64,000 bases of DNA from Tetraselmis striata (Eukaryota; Chlorophyta; Chlorodendrophyceae; Chlorodendrales; Chlorodendraceae): contig VCJN01002931.1 of assembly GCA_006384855.1 (NCBI GenBank), forward strand, positions 35,640 through 99,639, given 5' to 3'. Shown in pieces: positions 43,123 through 56,997 of this stretch. The number at the start of each line of letters is the position of its first letter. Position 1 is the first letter of the stretch. Both the position numbers and the translations under genes were made by a program. The notes under the pieces were generated by a model, which saw nothing but the letters and a program-made list of their open reading frames with translations, did no database searches and was not told the origin of the DNA.

Positions 43123-46100
43123 CTACTCTGAGTTTGGCGATGGGACCAGAACCTTCGTGTTCTCCGCAATGAGCGCCTCTGCGGCAGACATGTTCTTCAG
43201 GCGGCTGTGTACATTCAGGCGGCGCCGCTTCAGCTGAGGCTCCGCAACCAGCAGCGTGGCAATGCCCTGACAGGCAGCTGCCTTCTCCACCGCCTTGCGG
43301 AAACCATCCCGCAGCAGATTGCGCTCAATTAGGTTCTCAGCCAGCTCAGCCCGGGCTCCCAGCTGCACGTAGTCAATGAGCCGCTTCTTCATCGTCTTCC
43401 AGTAAGCAAACACTTTGATCTGCAGCTCCACCACCTCCTGCTCTTGGTTGCTCATGGCCTTCAAGCTGGCTTCACTCAGCCCAAGGAGCTTCGCGTACTT
43501 GTTCTCCTGAGCCGCTGCAGGTGCCTTGCCAACAGGAGGCGGGGTGGGAACTCCAAACGAGCTCGCTGCTGGTGTGTTGCCAAACACAGGTGTTGCATGG
43601 GCTTCAGACTGTGTCGCTGCAGCTGTCTGGCGGAACACGGGTGCTGTGGGGGGATCAGACAGGCTGGCGCGGATGCTCTGCACTGTGCTCATGTAGTAGT
43701 GGTTCGAGGTGTGTAATCTGCGCTCCCACCACAGGATCTGCTCAAAGCAGCTATCCACACACGCTCTGCGGCTTGCCATGATGTCCGTGGCTGTGTTGCT
43801 CAGCAAGGCATGCAGATTGGGGAAGACACCCCTGGGGACCGCTCCATCAATAGAGCTCTGAATAGCCTTGCGCACTGCCACATGCATGTTGTCGCAGTAC
43901 TGGGAGATGATGGGAGGAAGGCTCTGCATCAAGTTGTGGAGCACACATTGGTGCACCTCGGGGCTGACTGTACCGGGCAGCCCTGCACAGCCCTGACGGA
44001 TGCTGACCTGGTGCTGGAGAGATGTCCGAAAGGCTGACGAAAGCAGCAGCCTATTGCTGTGCAGCTTGCTGATGTCGGATGCCAACTGAGTGTCAAGGCT
44101 TTCGAGGTGGGCGCACAGCATTAGGGGCCCATCTGCATTGGCCTTGCTGCTCAGCTCCATGCCCTCAATAACTCCTGTGGCATGCAGGGTGAGACACTCC
44201 ACGGAGGGGAAGGTTTCCATAAAGTTTGCCCACCCCCAGTTGAAGCTGGTCTTCTGGACTTCTCTGTTGCTTTCATGCCAAATGCGTCCGGTGGGGTCTT
44301 CAGCTGTGATGGAATATGAGTACGTCATACACTTCAGCTCAGGCGGTGCAGAAATTCTGAGATAGGCGCCCAGGGAGGAGCCCTGTGTGTCTGCCGCTCC
44401 CTTTCTCTTCTCTGCAAGCATGCAGGCCAAATGGTCAATACTTAATATGTTCACACCTTCTATTCATCCACTGTTGCATTGTACTGCTATTTCGAAAATA
44501 AGTCTCCAACAGCGCGGTCATGCTGTGACTGGCGGGAAACAGGACCCAAGGTAGGATCCCTACATCAGTACGCAGATTGCCAACTAGCAAGAAAACACTC
44601 TCCGAAACCAAATACGAGAGGGCGTGCCAGAGCGCGGGATGTCATGCATGATGGCCGGTCACAAGATGCGATGAGATCACACACACAAACACACACACAC
44701 ACACACGCATACACATGCAATATATCTTATATGTGTGTCATTGTGTCGATGTTATGCCCAGTTCGTCCGCATGTGCGTGGTTATTTGTGTGCGAAACAGT
44801 GATCGCTGATTGACACTTTGTCAGTACTTTATAGCTGCCTCCTTCCCGACAGCCTATCCATGAATTTCCATACCTTTACGAATGCTGATCTGCATCTTCA
44901 TCCCATGCAGCATGATTGCGTCTGAGACTCGCTTCTCATTGAACTTGCCGTTCTTCAGGCTCTGCAGATCATCCAGGTGCCACATCACCTCAAAGGACTC
45001 TCCTACCGCGCACAAAAGGTTTGCGTTGCCGGCTCCTGCTCCGCACTGGCTGCCATTGGCGGTTCCTTTCTGGCCTGCGAGGCGGCTACGCAGCTGCTGC
45101 ACCACGGAGTCAATACAGCCCAGAGTCACCACCCGGCAATGCCCCTCGCTCTCCTGCTCAATGGGCTCGCCCAGGGTCTTCGCCTCTGCCTCCAATTGTA
45201 GCTTACGCTTCTTTATCGCTGCTTCTGCAGCGGGCAGCGTCTGCTTGATGCGGTCGCTCTGGATGATGACCAGCTGCTCCACCAGAGCTGCCACGCCCAA
45301 GATGTTGCCAGGGAGGCCAGCTTGCGCGAGTGGCTGAAGGTGCTGGAGCTCGGTCCTTTGGCTTGTTCCGTCGTCCAAGATGTCAGTGACGCTTTCCTGG
45401 GCGGGGTTACCACGCTTTGGCACCGGCGGGTTGCACACCGCAAACACTCGGTCCTCCGGGATCCTCATGTCTCCGCAAGCCTTCTTGATTGCATCCGCAA
45501 GAGTGTTGGGCTCCTTGTGCTTGTCCACCATCGTCACGCACAGGAGGGACCGCTTTGCCTCAGGATCCACCTTCAGACTCATCTGCACCGCTGCGCTGGT
45601 GGCCAGGTCCATCATGGCTGACACCACATTCAGAATGACCGACTCCTTGGGCTCAACGTACTTCAGCACGAGTTCCTTGATGTGCTGCTCGAGTGCCTCT
45701 CCGTCACCTCCATCTAGGGCGACGCGAGTGATGCCCGGCAGATCCACCAGAGTGAGGTCGGACATGCCGTGCTTGAACACCTCCAGCTTGATGGGCTGAT
45801 TGTGGATGGTCTTGGAGGTGGGGCCAGCGAGGCGGTCTGTGAGGCGCTCGACCGCTGCGGCAGTGTCGTCCAGGAGGATGCGCTCAGCGGGCGATGTGGC
45901 GCCTGAGAGACAGGCCGAGAAAAGAACTTTAAAAACAGCTCAGTCATGACAGCCATCCGCATTCCCGGGATGCAAACTCGTCATCACTGAGCGGAATATG
46001 TCTGCCAATCACACATCCATTGATACCAAAGATAGTGGCATGTGTTTCACCCCCCCCCCCCCCCTCTTGGAACAACATAGAGATTGAATATCATTTCTTG

Positions 46101-46826
46101 AATTTTATGTCCCCCAACAAATTAGTGAATCTACCAACCTTCCGCAGATATCTGAGCGTACTCTTCCTCGCCGTCCGGTAGGCATCGCAGCTGCATAACC
46201 AGCGGCATCCTGGTCTTCATGCCTTCTCCCTTGGGCAGCTTCACTCCGCTGAGCGCCTCAAGCAAGGAGGACTTGCCGTGCGACTGGTCTCCAACCACGA
46301 CTATGGGCGGAAATGACGGGCCAAAGTGGGGAACCGTTTGTACAGCCGTCATTACATCCAGGAGGCTTCAGTCGGATATAACAACGTCTGCTACACGTGG
46401 ACGCAGCCTCGCGCGTGGCGTACCACAAACACGCTGAAGCTGCGGCATAAATAAAACAGGAAGCGACAACGCATTCAAGGAGATCGATAGAACAGCTGAA
46501 AAGCTTATCATCGGGTGCCGTATCATAGCTGGATCAGCGGTGTTGTTAACATGTCAGTTTTTGAAAGCGTCGGCGGTGCCTCGACGAATATGTACTCTTG
46601 TTTGTCCAAGGGACAGGGTACAAGTCTGAGGGATTAGGCGAGCAACCCGAGGAGGCTCGCCAGGTTTCAGGGCCCGAGACATCGGCACACCTATGCGTGT
46701 GGAGTTGATGCCGTGCTCCAGGGAAGTGAGCTCATTGATCCGGTCATTGAGCTCAATCAGCGGGCGCACGTGCCGTTGGCTCGCCGCCTTAAGCACATCG
46801 ACGCCGAGTTCATCAGCGGGCGCCAT
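43123..46826 (-). CDS. Dynamin/Mx-like large GTPase
   Basis: Three exons join in phase: 46352-46139, 45902-44874 and 44411-43123, giving 843 residues from ATG 46352. An upstream exon (46826 to about 46691) reads RHVRPLIELNDRINEL, matching the stretch that precedes the G domain in Mx-type proteins. It very probably belongs to the gene, but the splice into 46352 is not resolved. G1 is GDQSHGKSS (21-29). G3 is DLPG (125-128). The G4 position reads TMVDK (about 195-199), with Met where TKxD has Lys. The C-terminal region before the end (LIDYVQLGARAELAENLIER) resembles the GTPase effector domain. Between stalk and effector domain lies a linker with PVFGNT and SSFGVP. KRRR near the C-terminus could be a nuclear signal. 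The family assembles on membranes and remodels them using GTP. The specific role is unknown. Confidence 0.85.
44680..44706 (+). repeat. (AC)n microsatellite in a dynamin intron
   Basis: ACACAC run in the intron between exons ending at 44874 and starting at 44411. Confidence 0.85.
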
Positions 46827-46829
46827 GTA

Positions 46830-48250
46830 GTTGCTGTCGTCGTGATGCTGTGGCAGTGCGAGTTGGGCTGACGCTGTGACAAGGCGAGGAGTGCTTTCAG
46901 ACTGTGGATCACCCGGATGTTGCAGCCCAGCCGTGCCCTTACCATTCGTTTGTGCCAGGCTATACGTGGCAAGTGTGAGCCTGTACCTGAGTCTGCTGGT
47001 ACTGCGACGCGCCCGCACCGGTCCGCAAATATGGAAAGTGCCGGGACGATCGCGTGAGGGAATCTGCTGTTGAAAGCGCGCGCCACTCGTCTCCGTTGCG
47101 CACTCGCCGTGCAGTCCACAGGTTGCGAACTAAAGGAAAAAGAAAGGGGGATAGGGGATTTGGAGAGTCCGTGAGGGTCTGGCGGTAGGGATTATACTGA
47201 AGGCTTGGGCACCGGCAACACGACCTGACACCCCATCGCGGTCGGCGGAGCGTGGCCGGGTCAGGCCGGCGCCGACCAGCCGGTCGACGAAATGGTGGGC
47301 CGTATGTGCCGGGGGCAGTCAAAGGATCCCACCGCTCTAGCTTACCCTGGCTGACATGTGCAGTAGCACCGGGAAGGGGCAGGTTCACGACGCACCTCCG
47401 CGGCTGGTTATTCGTCAGCAGCTGTCGGGATCCGCGACGCCGGCAAACTACTGGGGAGTGTTAAATAGCTGGAGGGAGCCGCGAGACCGTTGACGCTCGT
47501 CTGATCGCGAGCTGTCGAGGAGAGATAAGCTGCTATGTGGAGATATTGCACCATTTTCTGACTGTGCTGAGCTAAATGTGCTGATGTATGGTCGTCGGCT
47601 CGCTGGAGCGCAGTTACCCATATTATTCCTAAAACGTGCAATTATTATGAAAACACATATGGAGTACTAATATCATTAAATGCTTAAACCAGTCCTTACA
47701 TAGCTAATCCTTATTATAGCTAACAAGATCATCTACTGTAAAGCCTTGGCAAATTGCAAATTGCACGAGTACAGATGGGCCTTCCAGGCGCTGACTGGGA
47801 ATCTTCTACTCCGAGGACAGAGAATAGTTCACTCCGGCCGAGCTGCAGTGCTGAAGGTGCCAGCAGACCAGGCGATGTAACGTAATCTGCACCCGTATCT
47901 GGACATAACAACGATTCAAATTGTGGCTGATTAAACGACGGCGACTGCGGCCCTACGACAAGCGTGCTCATGCTGCTCTCCGACTGGGCTGACAGATGGT
48001 CCATGTGACGGTGGTACCTCCTGCTACAAAGCGGGGTGCAAATACGGCGAGTCGTGCTTATTATGTCGACACTACCCGCCCGCAACCGATAATATATCAA
48101 AAATTCAGTCAAGCAAGCTTACATCACTACGTGTGGTCGTTCTTGGCATGGCATCGAGTAGTGCGGGCTTCATAATCAGTCGAAGTACCAAGTGCAATTC
48201 CAATTCCTCTTGAGTGGAGGAGAGCCGCAAGTCATAGTGCTCAAATTCAT
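46830..48250. other. Upstream of the dynamin gene, no further gene recognised
   Basis: The minus-strand frame continues upstream to 47018 without motif and may be 5' UTR. Nothing else is supported. Confidence 0.4.
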
Positions 48251-51200
48251 TGGTTTAGTTACAGTGTATTGAGTATCTACCATGTCGATTGTGCATATTA
48301 CGAACGATTGTTTCTGCCATTGGCGTTGAGGCACCTGGCCACAGCAAGGGCAATGGTGGCGAGGATGTGTTTATGCCAGCCTTGCGTCATGCACCACCGC
48401 CCAGAAGTGAATCTTGGGAAGAACGGCAGCGGTATCGACTGTGAATGGAGGGCCGCCACTTTCTCCTTCTCCCCCATTTGGGCCTGCCGCTTGGCCTCTT
48501 CCCTGGCAAACCGGGCTTATTGACTCTTGCCCCGTTTTAGGCTCAACATCGCCTTCGCTTTGCCCCTCTCAGCTCTGGCCTCTGTAGACCCAGGAACGGA
48601 AAGCAACTCTGAAGCAAGTTGTATCATGGATGGCAATGGGCCAAACGCATGCAGTTGGGGACTCGCGTGCAGCCTCCTCCTGCAGAGTTCTGATAAGGCA
48701 AAGCAGACTCTCCTCACTCTGAGACTCTTGTCTCCCTATGACACTAGTAACGTGGCATTGGCCTCGTCCCTACGATTATGTATGAGCTATCGTGGCAACT
48801 TTATTGAAGCTGCTGAGCGATATCTTTCCGGAAAATCCTGTCGCCTTTTTCATTGACCGTTGCACACGAATGTGATATCTAGCCAAGTCGGTGTGATACT
48901 CACATGCCCTGGAAGTGGCTAGCTCCTCACGCAGCTGCAGAGCCTACTGAGCCTGCTTTTCTGCAGGCGGTGAATGGATGCAGCTCAAGCATCCACGTGT
49001 TCGCTCAGTATGATACTGCATACCAACTCGTACCAGCTCAAGGGGCGTCAGTTCACACCGACGCGTCCCAGCGGCTCCTACCATTGCTATTGCTAAAATC
49101 GCTAGTATCGGCGTCACTCTGCAGTCAACAAGTGACCGCAAGGCGCATGTCTCCAGGCCGACATAGGGATGGGCAAGTAAGGCATGAGCGGCGGGGCATG
49201 TGAGTAGAGAGGGCAGGGTTGACGGGAGGTGGGCAGTCACCGGAACGGGTGCCACGCCAGGTTGGTGTCGTTGAGGTTGGCAGCCGACTTGCGAGCCTGC
49301 ATGCATGCGATACTGCTGGTATTGGTGTGAATTACAAAAAGGGCAGTACGGGTACTGCAGTCGAGTCGTCTGCGGTGCCGGGTAGTCGTTGTGATGACAT
49401 AATAAGTGAGCATTAGTCGCAGTTAAGCTCGCTTAAGCGGGAATTAAGCGCCGGGCGGGTAATAATTATACGAAATACGGCACTCGTACGATAAAACTGA
49501 GTACGAATACAGTAGAAGTACCGTGTTAAGCGGGGTTAAGCGGACCTCGTTTCGACGAGTGTACATCTATAACGAATGCGGAAGATTCTCCCGCCGCCTG
49601 GCGCGCAAGGTTGTAGGCAGGCTCGGGGGCAATCCAGTCGCGATGGGGGCGTCGCGGCACCGGGACTGCTCCTGTGGGGTCGTAAATCGGCTGTCTGGCC
49701 CGCCTAGCACACATTGAATGGCAAGAGCAGGCACCGTATGTGCAAGATGCGCAGGGAAAGCGACACCGTAGGATGGGGCCGGAGGATAGGGGCGCCATTA
49801 CCTTTGCCTTTGCCTTTTTCCACTCAAACAACTACCGAGCAAGAGCTTGCCAATGTTGCTAGCGAGCCAATGTAGCAGCATATCTTGTGTCTCCCCTTGT
49901 AACACAGGTCCGAACGTTGCAATTAAGAAGCTGTTCAAGGGTTGAACATGTCTGCCCGTTGTGCATATACAGTGTTGTTCCCCCGTCACAGTTGTCCATG
50001 GGGTTTTGGGTGTTGGGTCGTACACAACGCATACACTGTCTTGCAGAGCTTCCTTCCCAGCTCTGAATGTTGCATTGCTTGCCTTCAAGGTGGCCTTGTG
50101 GTCGGGCCACACGTCCAGGGTGCCAGTTTTGCGTTGCTGTACTATAAACTCGCGGAACCCTTGACATTCTGACCAGGCGCCTTGAGATTGGCGACGCTGT
50201 GGAGCAATGCCTGTGCAAATTCAAACCCATCCCATTAAACACAAGAGCGTGTGTAACGGAGAATCACAACATCATCACTCATGGCAGGCGAAGCTTTCTC
50301 GCAGGAACAAGGGCGATCCCCGTCCAACCCCGGATTGCATATCCACCATCAGTCTGCAGTGCCTCGGTGGTTTGTCGGATGCCATTGTGTCTCTCCGGGC
50401 TGTCTGGCAGCACTGTGAGCACAACCAAGCTCAGATTGGCGATATGATAACGGGGGAAGCTCAGGGGCAGGGGGAAGCGCATCTAATATGTAAAGCGCGT
50501 GTTTTGGGAGCACAAGCAGGACTGTTGAAGCACCGGTCACCTGCGCTCAGGGGACAGAGGGGATGGGTTGCTGCGTGCAAGGAGCAGAAGCCGCCGCATG
50601 GAAGGCAGAGCAGCGGCGTCCAGAATGCACGGAATGCGTCCGCGGTCACATAACCTGCACTCGAGGAACAAGGCGAAGGGGTGCGTGCGAGTCCTTGGAC
50701 AGCAGGGGAGGCCAAAGATGTAGCAATGAGAGAGGGAGAGAGAACGAGGGCAGCAGATTCCAGACAGATTGCGCTCACAGCAGGGTTGGGAAGCAGTGCA
50801 CAGAGCGGCAAGTCATGGTCAATTAGGGCTGCCAGGACATTCATAGACACCAATAACAGGCAGACCTTGCTACTCACCAGTCTCAGAGAGAATTCGTCAT
50901 TAGACAATGCCAGGATAGGCGGGCCAGTGTTGCGCGGCAGGCACTGAAGCGACGACAAAGCGCGTCCTTAAGTGTGTGCTCTCTGCACATAGAGGGGAAC
51001 AAGGATGCAGGGGCTTGTTACCAGGGAGTAGGGAAGACAAACAGAACAAGCAAAGAGGAGGCTCAAATACATTGATACTGCTAGCAGTATCCGTTGTTGT
51101 ATGAATAGAGTGGCTGCTGTTTATAAAACGATTTTTCATGCACTGTCAGGGCGGCAGATAGATTATTCTTCACATAACGGCAACTTGAGCAATTTTGGAT

Positions 51201-52705
51201 ATACGATAGCCAGTCACATATGTATCGCAATATCCAGATGGCACCATTCCGCAGTTCAGCCGGCGCCGCGGCTCGTGCGAACGAAAGCATTTCAGCAAGC
51301 ATCGGTGGTGACTCGCGTGTATGAGCGAGCTGCCACAGCAGAGTATTAATCCCCGGCAGCAGCCACTTCAGGAGAAGAGTAACATTGTCATTGCCACGTG
51401 CTCTCGCGGTCTCGCCCGCCCGCCGCAGCTTCGAAAATGTAGCCGTCGAGCGCCGGGGTGGGTGGTGGTGGTATGTGTGCGGGGTGGGCGGGGGGGGGGG
51501 GGGGGGGGGGGTTATATGTAGGCGCGACGCGTGACGAGGCTGGCGGGATGAAAGCACGAGACGGCGTGGTATATCTTGGGCACCAAAACCGTGCAGATCG
51601 GCACGTATCCCCGTGAAGTATTCCCCACGTATCGACGCAGCCAGGAAGACCGCCAGGAGTCGTTGTTGAGGAGCTGATGGCCGATTCGCCCTTGGATATA
51701 CCGCTACTGGGAAGCGATAGGATGAAGCAGTAGGGGAGAACGCCGGCCCAGCAGCATGCTTGACGTCGCTCGTCTGAAGGCGGCACGCAGAATAAGCGTG
51801 TGGCGTTATTAGGAATTTGAAGGGCATATGCCCCAAACGCCCACAAAGGCCCGGACCTAATGGGCAGCGTTTGAATATATGCTGTGTGATGTCGGTATTG
51901 TGCGGCTCCAGAAGGGCGGGGTGCTGCGGGTATATATGGTGGAACCGAGAAGGCGCCAGCGCGGATTGATTCCGTCCGCCTCCGCGGCGGCGTGCGATAG
52001 TCGTCGACTGCAGCTACCAGGTGGCGGAGGGCGGAAATGTTTCCAAAGCTGCGGGGGGTCATATTCGCCCCCTTATACGTTTGTACCCCATCGCAGCGGC
52101 AGCAATAAAGGCAGGCCCTAGGCGTACCTTCCACGCACGCAACAAGACCCAGCGTCAAGTATGCCGCGGGGATTGCGTCGCATCGCATCGCATAGAGTGC
52201 TACTATATTCTTCGCCGCATGTAACGCGTGGCGCAGGTCTCCGCTGGTCTCAGGTCACGCCTCAGCTGCGTGCGTGGTTCTCAGGCTGGGATCGAGCATT
52301 CGAGCCAGGGCACCGACAAAGGGTGTGATTTCAGCTCGTTGGTGGGCGGTTGCTGGCAGGATATATCCCGGCACCGAGCAGCCGGCCGACGAAACGGGGT
52401 CCCCCCCTCCCCCCCTTGGCCCTCCACCGCCGGCGGCCTGGGACACTCCGAGCCATCGGCCTTGCCGTGTCGGGCGAACGCACAAGCGGGATCAACCGCG
52501 CGACATCTGAGGCAGCTGCAAATTTCGTCAGCAACTGGCGGGCTCCCGCTGATGGCGCTCTGGCATAAGGATGCCAGAGAGGTCAACGGAGTGTCGAGCG
52601 CGCAAAAGATTGCGGAGCTGCGCTCTGCTGCCACAGATGAGCGTGTAGCGCTACCCGGATGCTCGCATGTGGAATACAAAAGCGTGCTGTTTAGTAGCGC
52701 TTAAC
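48251..52705. other. Gene-poor region with weak coding-like segments
   Basis: On the minus strand about 50170-49800 (including GFREFIVQQRKTGTLDVWPD and LLHWLASNIGKLLLG) looks protein-coding. A segment near 50450-50300 (ERHNGIRQTTEALQTDGGYA) may be an upstream exon, but I recognise no family. On the plus strand 52550-52700 (WHKDAREVNGVSSAQKIAEL) is also coding-like. A G run lies at 51490-51510. These may be exons of unknown genes or transposon remnants. Confidence 0.3.
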
Positions 52706-52803
52706 GTAAAGTTCGCCCCGGGACGTCGGCCGAAGCCGCCCCAAAACTTGACCTTGCGCCAACCGCAGTCGTAGGTCTGGCATAGCCCATAAACCATTGC
52801 CTC
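52706..52803 (+). repeat. Dispersed repeat V, copy 2
   Basis: Nearly identical to 15228-15328 in the same orientation. Unknown family. Confidence 0.65.
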
Positions 52804-53691
52804 AAAAGCGTGCTGCTTATCATCGTCCTTACAATACAATGATAAACAAATCCATCAATCCACCACTAAAATCAGTGCTACCTGAACACGACGGTGCGAA
52901 CCGCCAAGATCTTTCGAATAATGCGTGAACGCTTACTACCGCCTGGTATTATTATTTCATTTTATATTATTTTTCGCTATAGTCAGAAATTGCGTGCGTC
53001 AGAAATTGCGTCCGAAATTCGCTATAGTCAAGCAAATATTTACTATTATATTGTGACCACAAGACGCCGATGCTGATCGTTTATGTTTAAAGATGACGAT
53101 TATTACCGTTACGATCATATTTTCTGCGATCATATATCTACTAATATACTCAGCACAAATGTCAAAATATACCCGTCCACATAATTCCGCGTTTCGGGAA
53201 TTCAATCGACATGCACATACGCGTGGCTGCATACACATGGGTACTTGCATGTAGCAGCAGCGAGATCTGTTTTCGCGATGAGTCTGATATTCTGAAACGT
53301 GAGTAGGTCCCTAGATTTACAAGATCCGCATGTGTATGCCGTGAAAATTATCCTCACGTGGTAGTGTGTCCCAGTCTAATATCCTTGTTGATGCCGAGAA
53401 AAATTTTCCGCGGTGAAAACGGGTGACCTTGCGTCGCGATCCGCGGATTTCTGGAAACAAGAGCCGATATGCTGATATGGGTTTGTTTCCGGGAGCTATG
53501 TTATGCATGTCTGTGCGTGTGTGTATATCTGTATATATACATATATAAGTCTACATGTAACTATATGGATATGGGTATACATGCATATGCGTGACTGTGC
53601 AGTTATGCAGGCGTGTGGTAATATTTTATTATAATGTTTGGGAAAATAATTTGGTGGCGCTGACGTATGTATATATATGATTATGCATATG

Positions 53692-53740
<49 letters not shown>

Positions 53741-55834
53741 TGTGCATGAGAGCAGGCAAATAGTTTAGAAAATTTTGTTATATTTAAGTGTGGTGGGTGG
53801 AAAACGCTGAGGTTTGTATATGTTTTTTGATGAGTATATATATAATTTGTTTCTCTAATGTTACTATGTTGAGGCGTTTGCTGGATTGATGCCGCAATCT
53901 TATCCGGTTGATCATGGTGAACTTGCATGTGGAATTTGCATGTTTATACGCATGTGGCTGTATGTTTATGCTTCGAACTACGAGCCGTGTGAACCATAGA
54001 GCCTGCTCGATTTTTCGAGCCCTGCTACTTGCAGTTTCTTTGGGGCCCCGGATCTTATAATCAAGAAAACCAAAGAGCATGCAGTCCGCGAGTCTGGGAA
54101 CCATTCGACTTTTGAGTCTGTTTTGTGTATCCGTCTTTCTGGTAACATTAGGATCTTTATTTTGAGCCTTTGATCCTTATGACCCTGGGAACTTTTTGTT
54201 TATCATGTGGTGCTTCACGACCTGTGAGACCCTGAGCCAGTGGAACTGTTTCTTCGTGAGATCTTTGTCGTATTTTGTATAGCCTTTTGGCGGGGGAACC
54301 GGCGGACGTTGGCCCGACGTCTACTATTCGGAGGACCAATTTCGCTTACGCTCTCGGGTTAGAAAGAACCGTGCGTCGCGTGCGAGCTTGTGTCCGAAGT
54401 GGTATAACTATTTGCTATACTGGTGGCATGTAAACGGCATGTCATGTCGCGGCTGTCGGGCCACGGTGTAGTGTGCCGGCGTTACTGGCTAGAAAAAGGT
54501 TTGAAAATATCGGCGTTGGTGGCGGGCGTTACCCCTAGTGCCATCTCTGCGGCAACGCTCGCCCGACCTCGCCGCCCCCTACGAAAACTGGGGGCCGTCG
54601 CATGGTGGACTGCCTCTGTGATTATTCCTAGGCTAGTGCTCGTTACTGCGGCGATACGGGCCGCTAGGTGAGGTGAGCTGGTCGCCAGATCCTGGCGGGT
54701 GTGGGGCGGGCTGAGGTGACATTGGCCGTTTCCGATTGCTAAATGCGCTGGGCTGTCGGTCGGTACGGAGTGCCGCTCGTCAGTGCCGAGCGTTGGGAGC
54801 ACGAGCCGTGATAAAGAGCAAGAATCTGCAGGGCTATGGCCCGCTACGTGTACGCTTGGTCTACGTCCGCGGGGATCGTGGTGGCCGAAGCGTCCCTGCC
54901 CTTGGTGGATGCCTACGGCGCGGTACTCCCTTAATTAATCGGGTGCCCGTCCTTGTGGGGACCCCTGTTGTTGCCCCTCTCATCGGCTTGGGCGGGCCCA
55001 CGTCTCCCGCAGGTGCGAGCTTCCCCTCCGGCATGTTGTTCTCCATGTTAGTTGATAGCTAGTAGTTTTCTGGGAAAACACAAAATGGGGATGGTTTGGC
55101 GTAGCGTACCGTGATAGCAAGCTGGAGCTGTACTTGGTGGTGTGACGCCGCACTTATGCTTAGTCTACCTTGCGCCCCGATAGCATGGTCCTTTGACCCC
55201 ATGCTTGCTCCTCTCGTCCCCGTGCATGTTCGTGCGCAACGCTTTGAGCGTTGCTCCCGACAGCTCTCACCGTTTGTCTGTTGCTTATGAATACATGAAT
55301 ATATTTGGCCCGGCGACGTTTGACCTTCCACGGCGTGTACGATGCGTCGCGTTGTGATCAGTGGGCGTTGTTACGCTGCTTTCATCTTATTTAGGCAGCA
55401 ATGCACATGCGTGCTTCAGATCATCTATACGAATAAATAAACATATTGTACAAACACAAACGGTCTGCGGATAAATAACGTTTTTACGTTTTTGATCCCC
55501 CCGCGAAGAGCTAAAACTATTAAAGCGGATACTTTATTCGGAATGACGCACGAATAAATAGCGATTTTTCTGACGTGTAGCTGCAAAGCAATTCATTATT
55601 TTTTGGCCCCGTAGCTGACCGTACTTAGTTCGATACTATAGCGATGACTATCATTATGATCAATATGCTGTCCGGCACGTGATGTCCGGCACTTATTATT
55701 TATGATTATTTTTAGCGACTACACATACACACTGATATGGCGCAAGCACTTTTTGAGTTCAGTTCAGGTAGGGCAAAATATGCTATAGCGACTATACCCT
55801 GTAAGGATTATATATGTTAACATATATATTCCCC
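52804..55834. other. AT-rich intergenic stretch
   Basis: Base composition drops sharply toward A+T between about 52.8 and 54.3 kb and again at 55.35-55.83 kb. The segment 54.3-55.06 kb is more GC-rich, with short unrecognised frames (54423-54671 and 54736-55062). No gene is supported. Confidence 0.45.
53693..53736 (+). repeat. (GT)22 microsatellite
   Basis: Uninterrupted TG repeat within the AT-rich stretch. Confidence 0.9.
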
Positions 55835-56658
55835 TACCTCTTGGGTTGAGCGGAGGAAAAGGAGAGCCGCGTCCGAAATCGCCTGGAATACGCGAGAATC
55901 GATACCGGTAACAATACGGTTCTATCACGGATTTTTAGGCGTCCGTCCTCCGTCCGTCCGTCCGTCCTCCTGTGCTGCGTCTTCGCGTATGAACCGTCAT
56001 ACGTTCGATCTGTGCTCGTTTGATTTCTAGGCACACCTCCGAAGACGGCAAGATTCTGAATGGATGCGCGTGTATTCTAGCTCAGGCACGTCATGTATTC
56101 GTCTGAAACGCCAAAATAACGCGGTACCGCAGCGCGTTTTTATTGCTGAATCAGCATTCGAGGCTATTCAGCGACTATTCCTTACCTACACGGTAGTCCA
56201 AGTATGGTGCTGTAAAAAGGGGTCGCCGCGGTGCGGGGGCAGTCCGCCGACCCGGGGCCCGGCGTCCGTCGACGGACGGGCGACGGTCGAGCGGCGGCGT
56301 CCGGCGTCCGGTGCCGGTACAGGCGGCGGGCGTGGCGATTCGCGGCGTGCCCGCCCCGTAGACCTGACGACCGGCCCGACCTGCGCGGCCTCGTGCGGGA
56401 TGCGGGCCGCCTGTAGGCGGCTTGTACTGTATTGCTGATCTTGCAGTGCTGTTTTTTTTTTTTGGGTAGTACAACTTTTAGCGGTGGGTTGGGTACCGGC
56501 CTTTTTGTAATGCACACCAGTAGTCAGCGGCCCGCTTTTACGCGGCTTGCAGATTTAATCTGTTTTACAAAATAAATTAATACGTCTCTTTTGAAAAATA
56601 AATTACTGACAAATCTATCTAACGCTAAAAGCAGTATTACCCGGAAACAACAGTATTA
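55835..56658 (-). repeat. GC-rich repeat X, copy 2 (inverted relative to copy 1)
   Basis: Reverse complement of 30683-31468, with an extra end, TGTAATACTGTTGTTTCCGG, at the 56658 side. That end also occurs at 26230-26250 just before the LINE. The GC core (56225-56405) is strikingly well conserved between copies. Confidence 0.75.
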
Positions 56659-56790
56659 CAGGATCAACACTACTGTACAAGCCGGCTAAAAGCGGCCCGC
56701 ATCCCGCACGGCCGCACCACGCTCAACCCAAGAGGTAGGGGCACCTCCACAAATCCCCGGCGCGAAGCGCCGCTTAGTACAGAAAAGACT
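56659..56790 (+). repeat. Internally deleted repeat X-like unit
   Basis: Contains AAGCCGGCTAAAAGCGGCCC and then CTCAACCCAAGAGGTAGGGG followed by CGGCGCGAAGCGCCGC. The reverse complement is at 22945-23036. It lies against copy 2 in opposite orientation. Confidence 0.6.
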
Positions 56791-56997
56791 CGATTTTCTG
56801 GGGTGGGGGGGGGGGGGGGGAGAGCGCGCGCGCCGACCTCTGCGCGCCTGCGCGCCACTGTACGGGTGACGGTCTCACGCGATTGACGACCCAACCTTCC
56901 CAGCACAGAGTCAACCACGCAGTGCAGTCAGGTGAGGGCGGCGCTGTCGCAGCACAGATCATCAGGCGTACCCACGCCGCTGACAGAGAGCGGCAGC

